A stretch of 6,399 nt of DNA, taken from NCBI GenBank assembly GCA_031290815.1, contig JAISLO010000267.1, positions 1-6,399 on the forward strand. The letters are read 5' to 3'. This DNA comes from Synergistaceae bacterium (GTDB lineage Bacteria; Synergistota; Synergistia; Synergistales; Synergistaceae). A program made the translations under genes and the position numbers. The notes beneath the pieces were generated by a model, which was not told where the DNA came from, ran no database searches, and saw only the letters and a list, made by a program, of their open reading frames with translations. Below, in pieces: positions 1-4,790 of the stretch (the stretch's first letter is position 1; each line of letters begins with the position of its first letter).

Positions 1-23
1 GAAAACCCTGATGAATTGAGCTC

Positions 24-62
24 AAGCGGAGGCATCTCATCGATTTGAGGAGCCTCCGGCTT
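24..62. repeat. Long imperfect inverted repeat (hairpin)
   Basis: Bases 27-33 (CGGAGGC) pair with 52-58 (GCCTCCG). The stem continues inward through one A-A mismatch and one T-G wobble to CTCA (36-39) against TGAG (46-49) around a 6-nt loop. It continues outward, past a single bulged G at 59, through AAG (24-26) against CTT (60-62). About 15 pairs can form. A 10-bp perfect palindrome, TTGAGCTCAA, sits directly beside it at 16-25. Neither strand has a T-run after the stem, so it is not a standard intrinsic terminator. It could end a gene lying left of the window or act as a protein-binding site. Positions 1-48 are also open in one plus-strand frame ending in TGA, which is too short to call as a gene tail. 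Confidence 0.5.
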
Positions 63-92
63 AATAATGATACTGGTGATACCTGCTTACAG

Positions 93-121
93 TGTCATAA
101 TGCAACATGATGCCTATGACA
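93..121. repeat. 7-bp inverted repeat, operator-like or hairpin
   Basis: TGTCATA (93-99) and TATGACA (115-121) are perfect inverted copies separated by 15 nt. Inside them GCA (102-104) can pair with TGC (111-113). The element lies 32 bases beyond the stop codon of the minus-strand ankyrin gene, so it may help end that transcript, but no T-run follows in that direction. It could equally be a binding site for a dimeric regulator of whatever lies to the left. Confidence 0.35.
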
Positions 122-152
122 AACTATGAAACGCAGCCAAGTGTGAGGGTAG

Positions 153-989
153 TCAGCGAGCCGCCAGCAGTTTCGCCGCTTTGAAATTTGAGTTTTCAAA
201 CGCGATGTCGAACGGAGTTTTGCCGTCCCTGTTTCGAGCGCTTTTGTCCGCTCCGGAGCGGAGCAATGTTTCGGTGATTTCTGTCGATTGGATCAGCGCC
301 GCCAGGTGGAGAACGGATTCGCCGCCGCATGTCGCGTTTGGATCCGCTCCGGCGTCCAACAGCAGTTTTATCAGTTCTATGCGATTTTCTCCTTCCGCCG
401 CCCATTCTGCGTACACTTCCGCAAGCGCCCACATCAGCGGAGACATTTTTTCGGGCGGAATAGCCGGATTTACCTCCGCGCCAGCGTCCAGGAGTTTGCG
501 CGTCAGGACGAGGGAGGATTCGTAATTCATCCCCGAAGATGCCATATTGAGAGGTGTCTGGCTGAATATGTCCATGTAATTTACATCGGCTCCGCGTCCT
601 ATCAGCAAGCTGACTATTTCTATCGCGTCGCGCCTGCGTTCTGCTGTCATCTTGGGAGAGACGGGCGCCGTGGCGAAGACGATGGACATCATAAGAGGCG
701 TCATCTCAGTGAGATCCGCCATTTCAGTATCCGCGCCGGCGGCCAGCAGAGTCTCAACTATCTCAGTGTTGCACCGTTTGATGGCCTCGATGAGCGGGAT
801 TTTCGCGTCGCCTCTCTTGCCGTATGCTCTGTTGATGTCAAATCCGCCCAGGATAGCCGCTTCGATCCCAACTGCGTCGCCGCTCGCTATCATTTTGAAG
901 AAATCCTCCGGCGCTGTCTCAGCCCAGGCGAATTTCGACAATATCAGACATAAAAACGCCGTCATGCCCGCCATTATGATTTTTCTCAT
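153..989 (-). CDS. Secreted ankyrin-repeat protein
   Basis: This is a 278-residue protein made of an export signal followed by ankyrin repeats, a fold that binds other proteins. Its target is unknown. I chose the ATG at 989 because GGGGTGA lies 5 nt upstream of it and because the protein then begins MRKIIMAG followed by a hydrophobic stretch and AWA, a good signal peptidase I site before Glu24. An ATG at 1019 would add ten residues in front of the signal and has no such support. About seven repeat units follow, at residues 24-56, 63-92, 96-140, 144-177, 182-221, 224-253 and 256-278. They are recognised by TPL/SPL openings and L-L-x-x-G-A-D/E turns such as LLAAGAD, LLIGRGADVN, LLLDAGADPN and LLRSGAD. 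Units 3, 4 and 5 carry insertions. The first unit is degenerate and the last is cut short as a capping repeat. Exported ankyrin proteins of bacteria usually act in the periplasm. Transport to a host is possible but nothing here shows it. The gene appears to be monocistronic. Confidence 0.88.
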   Translation of the reverse strand: MRKIIMAGMTAFLCLILSKFAWAETAPEDFFKMIASGDAVGIEAAILGGFDINRAYGKRGDAKIPLIEAIKRCNTEIVETLLAAGADTEMADLTEMTPLMMSIVFATAPVSPKMTAERRRDAIEIVSLLIGRGADVNYMDIFSQTPLNMASSGMNYESSLVLTRKLLDAGAEVNPAIPPEKMSPLMWALAEVYAEWAAEGENRIELIKLLLDAGADPNATCGGESVLHLAALIQSTEITETLLRSGADKSARNRDGKTPFDIAFENSNFKAAKLLAAR

Positions 990-994
990 ACTCT

Positions 995-1001
995 TCACCC
1001 C
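995..1001 (-). promoter_or_regulatory. Ribosome binding site that sets the ankyrin gene start
   Basis: On the minus strand GGGGTGA stands 5 nt before the ATG at 989. It favours this start over the upstream in-frame ATG at 1019, which would place the site inside the coding region and bury the signal peptide. Confidence 0.65.
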
Positions 1002-1012
1002 GCCCGTTTTTG

Positions 1013-1026
1013 GGGACAAATGTCCC
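1013..1026. promoter_or_regulatory. Perfect 14-bp palindromic site in the ankyrin leader
   Basis: GGGACA and TGTCCC are perfect inverted half-sites around a 2-bp AA centre. The site lies between the predicted transcription start (about 1057) and the ribosome binding site of the minus-strand ankyrin gene. That suits an operator for a dimeric repressor or a small mRNA hairpin. The regulator is unknown, and the function is inferred from position and symmetry only. Confidence 0.35.
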
Positions 1027-1063
1027 GACGTCTGACACAGCCGCCGCTCCCTCGTTCATGATA

Positions 1064-1092
1064 ATGATTGCCGGTATTTCAATCGATGTCAA
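1064..1092 (-). promoter_or_regulatory. Sigma70-type promoter for the ankyrin gene
   Basis: On the minus strand a consensus -35 box TTGACA (1092-1087) is followed after exactly 17 bp by AATCAT (1069-1064), which matches four of six -10 positions including the critical second A and last T. The predicted start near 1057 gives a leader of about 68 nt. No other minus-strand pair in this gap is as good. Confidence 0.55.
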
Positions 1093-1180
1093 CGGGTTCC
1101 ATAGAAATAGATTCGCCGCGTTCGTCCGCAGGCAGGCTTATTTTCTTTTCTGAGACAACTCGGTACTCGCACATCTTAAA

Positions 1181-1209
1181 TTGACAACATGCGGTTGGAT
1201 TGATAGTAT
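1181..1209 (+). promoter_or_regulatory. Sigma70-type promoter for the small secreted protein
   Basis: A consensus -35 box TTGACA (1181-1186) is followed after exactly 17 bp by TAGTAT (1204-1209), a four-of-six match to the -10 box with the second A and final T kept. Transcription would start near 1216, about 100 nt before the gene at 1319. The leader would include the 19-codon ORF at 1263. This promoter and the minus-strand one at 1064-1092 drive transcription away from each other and sit about 90 bp apart. Confidence 0.5.
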
Positions 1210-1262
1210 TGGTTTAGTGGAGTTTTATTCTGGGAAAAGCTGATCGAGTCGAAAGGATTGAT

Positions 1263-1322
1263 ATGTTTCGTTCCATATCCGATGTGCGGCGATTCCCAAA
1301 ACCGAACGGGAGTTCAGGATGA
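1263..1322 (+). CDS. Candidate 19-aa leader ORF coupled to the next gene
   Basis: AAAGGA sits 5 nt before an ATG that opens the 19-codon frame MFRSISDVRRFPKPNGSSG. Its TGA shares bases with the ATG of the following gene (ATGA overlap at 1319-1322), the arrangement seen in translational coupling. The peptide is basic, with no run of one amino acid that would suggest classical attenuation. The ribosome binding site of the downstream gene lies inside this ORF, so its translation could open or block that site. The signal is suggestive, but an ORF this short can arise by chance. Confidence 0.35.
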   Translation: MFRSISDVRRFPKPNGSSG

Positions 1323-1765
1323 ACTATATGTCTCGTTGTTTATGCTTGGCGCTTGTCGCCGCCGTATTGATGATGATGTCAGCAGTGATGCCAGTTGAGG
1401 GCGTTTTGTCGCCGGACGTTTCGGATCCGCTTCGAGGCGTTCTGACGGAGGGCAGACCGGGGAGTTTCATCAGCCGAGTCGAAGCCCTGAGAAACACGGA
1501 CGTGATAGTCTCCAATCACTTCAACATGAACATCAATCTGTTTTTGGACCTCAAACACGCCGTTTGCCTGTTTTTTCGAATCGGGTCCAAATTATCCGCC
1601 GAAACTCCTGATATATCCAGCAATGCCGCAGCATCCGCGCTGAGGGCCTATGTGACTTGGTATCTTGTGTCCGTATCCGAGGGCGGAAAGAACGCAAAAA
1701 ACATCCCATCCAACACAAAAAACTGGCGATACGCTATAGATCCAATACACCTCGAAATAATCTGA
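1319..1765 (+). CDS. Small secreted protein of unknown family
   Basis: This 148-residue protein begins with a typical Sec signal. A short basic n-region with Arg6 is followed by a hydrophobic core rich in Leu, Ala, Val and Met (residues 8-23) and a plausible cleavage after V-E-G at about residue 28. There is no lipobox, so a soluble or loosely attached exported protein is more likely than a lipoprotein. The mature part of about 120 residues has no motif I recognise. It carries a hydrophobic stretch around residues 73-87 (NLFLDLKHAVCLFFR) and a second around 108-119, so it could pack against a membrane or partner. GGGAG lies about 6 nt before the ATG. The only cysteine in the mature part is in the first hydrophobic stretch. 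The ORF is free of interruption but lacks homology I can name, and I cannot exclude that it is the truncated front of a longer ancestral protein, because the downstream 1.1 kb looks decayed. Confidence 0.6.
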   Translation: MNYMSRCLCLALVAAVLMMMSAVMPVEGVLSPDVSDPLRGVLTEGRPGSFISRVEALRNTDVIVSNHFNMNINLFLDLKHAVCLFFRIGSKLSAETPDISSNAAASALRAYVTWYLVSVSEGGKNAKNIPSNTKNWRYAIDPIHLEII

Positions 1766-1810
1766 CATCTTCCCCCCTCTTTGTCTTAATTATTTGAAGA
1801 GCTGATGCAA

Positions 1811-1832
1811 ACAGGCTCGTGAGTATGCCTGT
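1811..1832 (+). terminator. Weak hairpin, possible terminator after the secreted protein
   Basis: ACAGGC (1811-1816) pairs with GCCTGT (1827-1832) around a 10-nt loop. A run of five T occurs only about ten bases later (1842-1846). It lies 46 bases past the stop of the small secreted protein. The distant T-run and AT-poor spacing make this a poor intrinsic terminator, but no better one follows on this strand. Confidence 0.25.
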
Positions 1833-1934
1833 CTGTTGCTCGTTTTTATTGGTCAGTTGTTCAGCTGCGAGCGGAGGTGTGCATCCATTCATGAATATGG
1901 GAAACGTAAAAACGGGCGGCACAATCAATGGAAG

Positions 1935-2000
1935 ATGGTGTTTGAGATGTTCAATATCTTGATCTTCGCGCTGGCCATCGCCATTCTGTTGAAACAGTGA
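1935..2000 (+). CDS. Candidate 21-aa hydrophobic peptide
   Basis: This short frame encodes a single predicted transmembrane helix ending in Lys-Gln, with the core MFNILIFALAIAILLKQ if the second ATG (1947) is used. The first ATG gives MVFE in front of that core. GGAAG directly abuts the first ATG, or stands about 12 nt before the second, so the ribosome binding site is weak either way. One charged end, one helix and a charged tail resemble small holin-like or type I toxin peptides known from other bacteria, but the peptide is shorter than most. No antisense RNA promoter opposite it was identified. It lies in the long gene-poor stretch 1766-2892. Confidence 0.25.
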   Translation: MVFEMFNILIFALAIAILLKQ

Positions 2001-2456
2001 GGGCATTGGCGCGGCTTCTGTCCAGCGGAGCGCAATAGAAAACTTAAAAGGGCGGAGTTAAGAAAGCGATGATTAATCGATAAAACGGAGATACCTGCCG
2101 TTTTTGAATGCAGGTCCTGCCAAGATTTAAAATCCTCATCAGCCGGGACTCTTGCATCAAATCAGCCAATCTTAGCCCGCCTTTTATTCATATCGAACGT
2201 ATCTCTCTTGGGCCCGAAATGTCGGCCCACCTTCGGCCCGGCATCAATTATACTTACTACAATATAGGCCAAAATAACATGTACACGTGGCATAAAATGA
2301 AGATAATAAGTTACATAGAGCATCTGAAATCTCCGCTGCAAATATTGGTTCAAGGAATGGCTGTACCGAACCTCATTCAGCGACGCTCTAACGGATTTTA
2401 TGACTTATCTTCAAGGACACAGGCAAATACAATCAGATGGGGGGCTTAATAATCTT
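2001..2456. other. Gene-free AT-rich stretch
   Basis: I see no credible gene here. Open frames exist on both strands, but none has a ribosome binding site or a recognisable domain, and the codon use is irregular. Small details are ACCTGC (2093-2098) inverted against GCAGGT (2110-2115), which is itself followed by a second inverted copy (GCAGG T CCTGC, 2110-2120), and a repeated TCGGCCC-type motif around 2222-2240. Base composition shifts from AT-rich to GC-rich near 2440. The stretch may be decayed DNA or the leader of the structured block that follows. Confidence 0.4.
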
Positions 2457-2650
2457 GCTGGAACATACCGGCGGCGCTCGTTTTTTTGATGTGAATACAG
2501 ATTGGGACTCGAATGGATTCATACGCGGCAATTCGGCGACTCCGCCAGTGCGGGTTGATTTCAGCGCCTTCCAGCCGATGTCGTTGGGTTGTAATCGTGC
2601 CGTTCCTTATTGGCGCGTGATCCACATAGATCAGGGATCCATTTGTTCCC

Positions 2651-2699
2651 GGGGGTGAAGCGCTCGCTGTCAGCATGCAGGCTGCGAGTCTTCACTCCT
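2651..2699. repeat. Strong 15-bp hairpin
   Basis: GGGGGTGAAG (2651-2660) pairs with CTTCACTCCT (2690-2699), ten pairs of which two are G-T. A small internal loop follows (CG against T). Then CTCGC (2663-2667) pairs with GCGAG (2684-2688) around a 16-nt loop in which AGC can pair with GCT. No T-run follows on either strand, so a terminator role is unlikely. Confidence 0.55.
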
Positions 2700-2742
2700 T
2701 GGCGCCTCCCGGCTTTCCCTTTGCCGATCGAGGATTTTTCCA

Positions 2743-2801
2743 GGAAGCGCTGATTTAAACTCCGTGCCGTTCATGTCCTTAACATCAAATCAGCGCTTTC
2801 C
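2743..2801. repeat. Near-perfect 14-bp inverted repeat
   Basis: GGAAGCGCTGATTT (2743-2756) and AAATCAGCGCTTTCC (2787-2801) are inverted copies that differ by one inserted base, separated by 30 nt. The spacing is too long for a typical terminator loop, and no T-run follows. The symmetry recalls the terminal repeats of an insertion sequence whose interior has been lost, or two abutting ends. I know of no IS family that I can assign from these bases. Confidence 0.5.
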
Positions 2802-2892
2802 TCACTTGTGCCATCGAAACAGATGCCTTATTCAAGTCAACGCCAATCTCGGCTCTGCCCACTGTACTTGTGTGAATTGACAGACAATCCCG

Positions 2893-3567
2893 CTATACAT
2901 CCTTCACGAAGGCTAGAATTGTAACCTGCGCGCTATCGATCTCTTTAATGAACAGAGGCAATGCTATGATTTTTTCCAGGGTGTCGTTTTCAACGCCCTC
3001 CATTGTCATATCTTCAACAATGCAGATGTAATTGTCGGTCCATTCCCCAAGGAGCCATTTATGGGCGATAACGCCGTCTTGTACGTCTGTGTACGTGTTC
3101 AGGGAGATAAAATCCAGCAAAATCGCCTTCAGCTTTGGAAACGTCTTGTTGAGGTATTCAGCCGCGTCTGAACCAACGGCGGGGCCTTTTTTGCCATATA
3201 TTTCAGGATCGTTGTAATACTTTGAAAATCCCGACCGGAGCAGCAGCGCATCACATCTCTTGATTCGCTCCTCATGAGGAACCAAGTCCGATCTCGTTAT
3301 TTTTTCATTGAAACCTTTTGGAACGTCCAGGATAAATGGTTTTTCAAAGATAAATTGTTCCAGCGGAAGGTCGGCTATTTTCATGCCGCCATCAAAATGA
3401 TGATTTGGAGCGTCGTAATGAGAGCCCAAATGATTGGGAAGAACATATTCCCACTCGTTCCACTCCGAGCCTTCCCCAACATGCCTGGTTTGAACGGTTT
3501 GTATCAATTTGGCGCCTGGCCATGCCGTGGCCTGTTTTGAAATTGGATATGACAGTAACTTATACAT
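2893..3567 (-). CDS. Cyclase/kynurenine-formamidase-like metal hydrolase
   Basis: This 224-residue protein belongs to the cyclase family (Pfam Cyclase, which includes kynurenine formamidase KynB and isatin hydrolase). These are cytoplasmic metal-dependent hydrolases that open amide or lactam-type bonds. The signature HxGTHxDxPxH appears as H46-L-G-S-H50-Y-D52-A-P54-N-H56, with Ser for the usual Thr. His46, His50 and Asp52 are the expected metal ligands and His56 the expected catalytic base. Other family marks are AWPG near residue 17, LLLRSGF at 108-114, LDFISL in the later core strand, His169 and the IVED segment around Glu185. The length is normal. GGGAGG lies exactly 6 nt before the ATG, so the start is firm. 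No tryptophan-pathway gene is nearby, so the substrate cannot be fixed: N-formylkynurenine, a related amide or another small acid derivative are all possible. It lies downstream of the threonine dehydrogenase on the same strand, 161 bp away, with its own likely promoter. Confidence 0.9.
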   Translation of the reverse strand: MYKLLSYPISKQATAWPGAKLIQTVQTRHVGEGSEWNEWEYVLPNHLGSHYDAPNHHFDGGMKIADLPLEQFIFEKPFILDVPKGFNEKITRSDLVPHEERIKRCDALLLRSGFSKYYNDPEIYGKKGPAVGSDAAEYLNKTFPKLKAILLDFISLNTYTDVQDGVIAHKWLLGEWTDNYICIVEDMTMEGVENDTLEKIIALPLFIKEIDSAQVTILAFVKDV

Positions 3568-3573
3568 GGTTCG

Positions 3574-3579
3574 CCTCCC
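3574..3579 (-). promoter_or_regulatory. Strong ribosome binding site of the cyclase gene
   Basis: GGGAGG on the minus strand with a 6-nt spacer fixes the ATG at 3567. Confidence 0.8.
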
Positions 3580-3599
3580 TTTTCTCGCACGGTGATCGC

Positions 3600-3605
3600 A
3601 GTATA
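3600..3605 (-). promoter_or_regulatory. Possible -10 box for the cyclase gene
   Basis: TATACT on the minus strand matches five of six -10 positions and would start transcription about 26 nt before the cyclase ATG. The expected -35 position shows no good match, so this would be a weak or activator-dependent promoter. If it is inactive, the cyclase would depend on readthrough from the threonine dehydrogenase, because no convincing terminator lies in the 161-bp gap. Confidence 0.3.
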
Positions 3606-3728
3606 GCGCTCATTACAGACGATCGCGGCGACTTGTTTTACTTCCTGAATCTGGTCTTTCCATTCCTTGGGCGGCCTTCTTCCGAGGGTCAGCCTTTTGG
3701 CAGGAAATCGCCCCGATAAGGGCTGCCC

Positions 3729-4670
3729 TCACCGTGACGCTACTCTTTGCAGCATGTCGCGGGTCATGGCGTCCAGGTCGTACCGGGGCGCAAAACCCCA
3801 CTCCTCCCTTGCCGCGGAACAGTCCAGAGAGTCCGGCCACGAGTCCGCTATGGCCTGACGCACGGGATCCACCTCGTAGGAGAGTTCGAACTCCGGAATG
3901 ACCTTGCGGATGGACTCAGCGATGCCCTCGGGGTCGAAACTCATTGCGGAGATGTTGAAGGCGCAGCGATGCCGGAGCCTCGACGGGTCGGCCTCTATCA
4001 GCCGAACCACGGCGTCGAGGGCGTCGGGCATATACAGCATGTCCATGAAACTGCCCTTCCCGATGTAACTGGTGTAACGGCCATGTGCCGCCGCTTCGTA
4101 GTAGATGTGGACGGCGTAGTCCGTGGTGCCGCCCCCGGGAGGGGCCGCACAGGAGACCAGACCGGGGAACCTCAGCCCCCGAGTGTCCAGGCCGTACTTG
4201 AGATGGTAATAGTCGCACAGCAACTCTCCGGCCACCTTGGTGACGCCGTAAATGGTGGACGGGCGCTGGATTGTGTCCTGGGGCGTATTTTCAGGAGGGG
4301 CGCCGGGGCCGAACGCCGCGATGGAGCTGGGGAAGAAAAACGCGCACTTCCTGGGCCTTGCCGCCTCCAGCATCGTACAGAGCCCGTTCATGTTCGTGTC
4401 CCAAGCCAACTGCGGATCGGCCTCTCCCCGGGCTGAGAGAATCCCCGCCAAGTGGACGACCGTGTCTATCCTCCAGGAATCCAGAAGCTCACCAGCCATT
4501 TTTCCGTCTCTCACGTCGAGGAAGGCAAAGGGACCGCCCTCGCTCACCGGCCCGGCAGCCTTCTTGCGCGCAGTGGCCACCACGTTGTCCGAACCGTAGG
4601 TTTTTCTCAGGTGCTGGACCAGCTCGAACCCAATCTGTCCGTTGGAGCCGGTCACGAGTATTTTTTTCAT
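3729..4670 (-). CDS. tdh: L-threonine 3-dehydrogenase, short-chain/epimerase type
   Basis: This 313-residue enzyme belongs to the extended short-chain dehydrogenase (UDP-glucose 4-epimerase-like) family. It oxidises L-threonine to 2-amino-3-ketobutyrate, the first step of threonine conversion to glycine and acetyl-CoA, in the cytoplasm. The Rossmann motif is G8-S-N-G11-Q-I-G14, the catalytic pair is Y141-G-V-T-K145, and the active-site serines lie in FPSS (113-116). The family-specific stretch PGGGTTDYAV begins at residue 178, and MLYMPDA follows around residue 211. The C-terminal half keeps the typical MSF-P-IA and ADSWP segments. The length fits the family. One oddity is that the end of the second beta strand reads VATARKK, where the family normally has an NAD-binding Asp (see findings). 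The ATG has a modest GGAG 10 nt upstream. The gene is clearly richer in GC (roughly 60-65 percent in the parts I counted) than the cyclase gene beside it. The partner gene kbl is not adjacent. A UDP-sugar epimerase is the main alternative and is unlikely given PGGGTTDY. Confidence 0.88.
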   Translation of the reverse strand: MKKILVTGSNGQIGFELVQHLRKTYGSDNVVATARKKAAGPVSEGGPFAFLDVRDGKMAGELLDSWRIDTVVHLAGILSARGEADPQLAWDTNMNGLCTMLEAARPRKCAFFFPSSIAAFGPGAPPENTPQDTIQRPSTIYGVTKVAGELLCDYYHLKYGLDTRGLRFPGLVSCAAPPGGGTTDYAVHIYYEAAAHGRYTSYIGKGSFMDMLYMPDALDAVVRLIEADPSRLRHRCAFNISAMSFDPEGIAESIRKVIPEFELSYEVDPVRQAIADSWPDSLDCSAAREEWGFAPRYDLDAMTRDMLQRVASR

Positions 4671-4692
4671 TCTTTGCTCACTCCGGGACCCT

Positions 4693-4710
4693 CCAACCAG
4701 ACCAACCAGA
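4693..4710 (-). promoter_or_regulatory. 9-bp tandem repeat, sense strand a two-tetrad G-quadruplex motif
   Basis: CCAACCAGA occurs twice in tandem on the plus strand (4693-4701 and 4702-4710). On the minus strand, which is the mRNA sense of the threonine dehydrogenase, bases 4707-4693 read GGTTGGTCTGGTTGG: four GG tracts with loops TT, TCT and TT. The motif lies in the 5' leader, 22 nt before the start codon and just upstream of the ribosome binding site, where a fold could affect translation. A function is inferred only. Confidence 0.45.
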
Positions 4711-4760
4711 ATATCCTGTTCGCGAGATCGAGGATGAATTTTCTCAGCCTCTTTTTTCGT

Positions 4761-4790
4761 ATTATATCAAACTCCACAGACACGTCACAA
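4761..4790 (-). promoter_or_regulatory. Extended -10 promoter proximal to tdh
   Basis: On the minus strand TGATATAAT (4769-4761) is a perfect extended -10 element (TGn followed by TATAAT). An 18-bp spacer separates it from TTGTGA (4790-4785), a four-of-six -35 match. Transcription would begin near 4754 and give a leader of about 84 nt that contains the G-rich repeat. Confidence 0.6.

Larger units (their letters stand above)
2457..2801 (+). ncRNA. Dense series of stem-loops, candidate structured RNA
   Basis: The block holds six possible stems in a row and no supported gene. The first is GCTGGAA (2457-2463) plus GGCGCT (2473-2478), pairing with the contiguous AGCGCC-TTCCAGC (2563-2575) to give 13 bp with a 9-nt bulge. 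It encloses TGTGAAT/ATTCATA (2490-2496 with 2517-2523) and GGCG/CGCC near 2535-2546. The next is CGTGCC/GGCGCG (2596-2601 with 2612-2617). Then come a 15-bp stem at 2651-2699, CCTC-CGGC/GCCG-GAGG at 2705-2733, and a near-perfect 14-bp stem at 2743-2801. It matches none of the RNase P, tmRNA, SRP or group II intron signatures I know. Both strands are open for about 220 bases, but neither frame has a ribosome binding site. The strand of a transcript is uncertain. Remains of a mobile element are the main alternative. Confidence 0.3.

Noticed and set aside
1..48. A 15-codon plus-strand frame ending in TGA at the left edge, as the tail of an upstream gene
   Set aside because: It is too short to tell from chance and overlaps a hairpin. 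Sequence to the left is needed.
1734..2006. A 90-codon minus-strand open frame downstream of the secreted protein
   Set aside because: It overlaps the end of a better supported gene, has no clear ribosome binding site, and its sequence suggests no fold or family.
2108..2449. A 113-codon plus-strand open frame in the AT-rich gap
   Set aside because: It lacks a ribosome binding site at a useful distance, has irregular composition and resembles no family. Chance openness is likely in this region.
2437..2676. Open frames on both strands over the same interval (73 codons plus strand, 76 codons minus strand)
   Set aside because: Neither has a ribosome binding site or known motif. I treat the interval as part of the structured block, though remnants of a decayed gene cannot be excluded.
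2877..2899. TTGACA followed by TATACA on the plus strand, as a promoter
   Set aside because: The spacer is only 11 bp, far too short for sigma70, and the second box lies at the end of the cyclase gene.
3710..3723. Possible terminator after tdh (GCCC against GGGC on the minus strand)
   Set aside because: Only four pairs form and no T-run follows. Readthrough into the cyclase gene remains possible.
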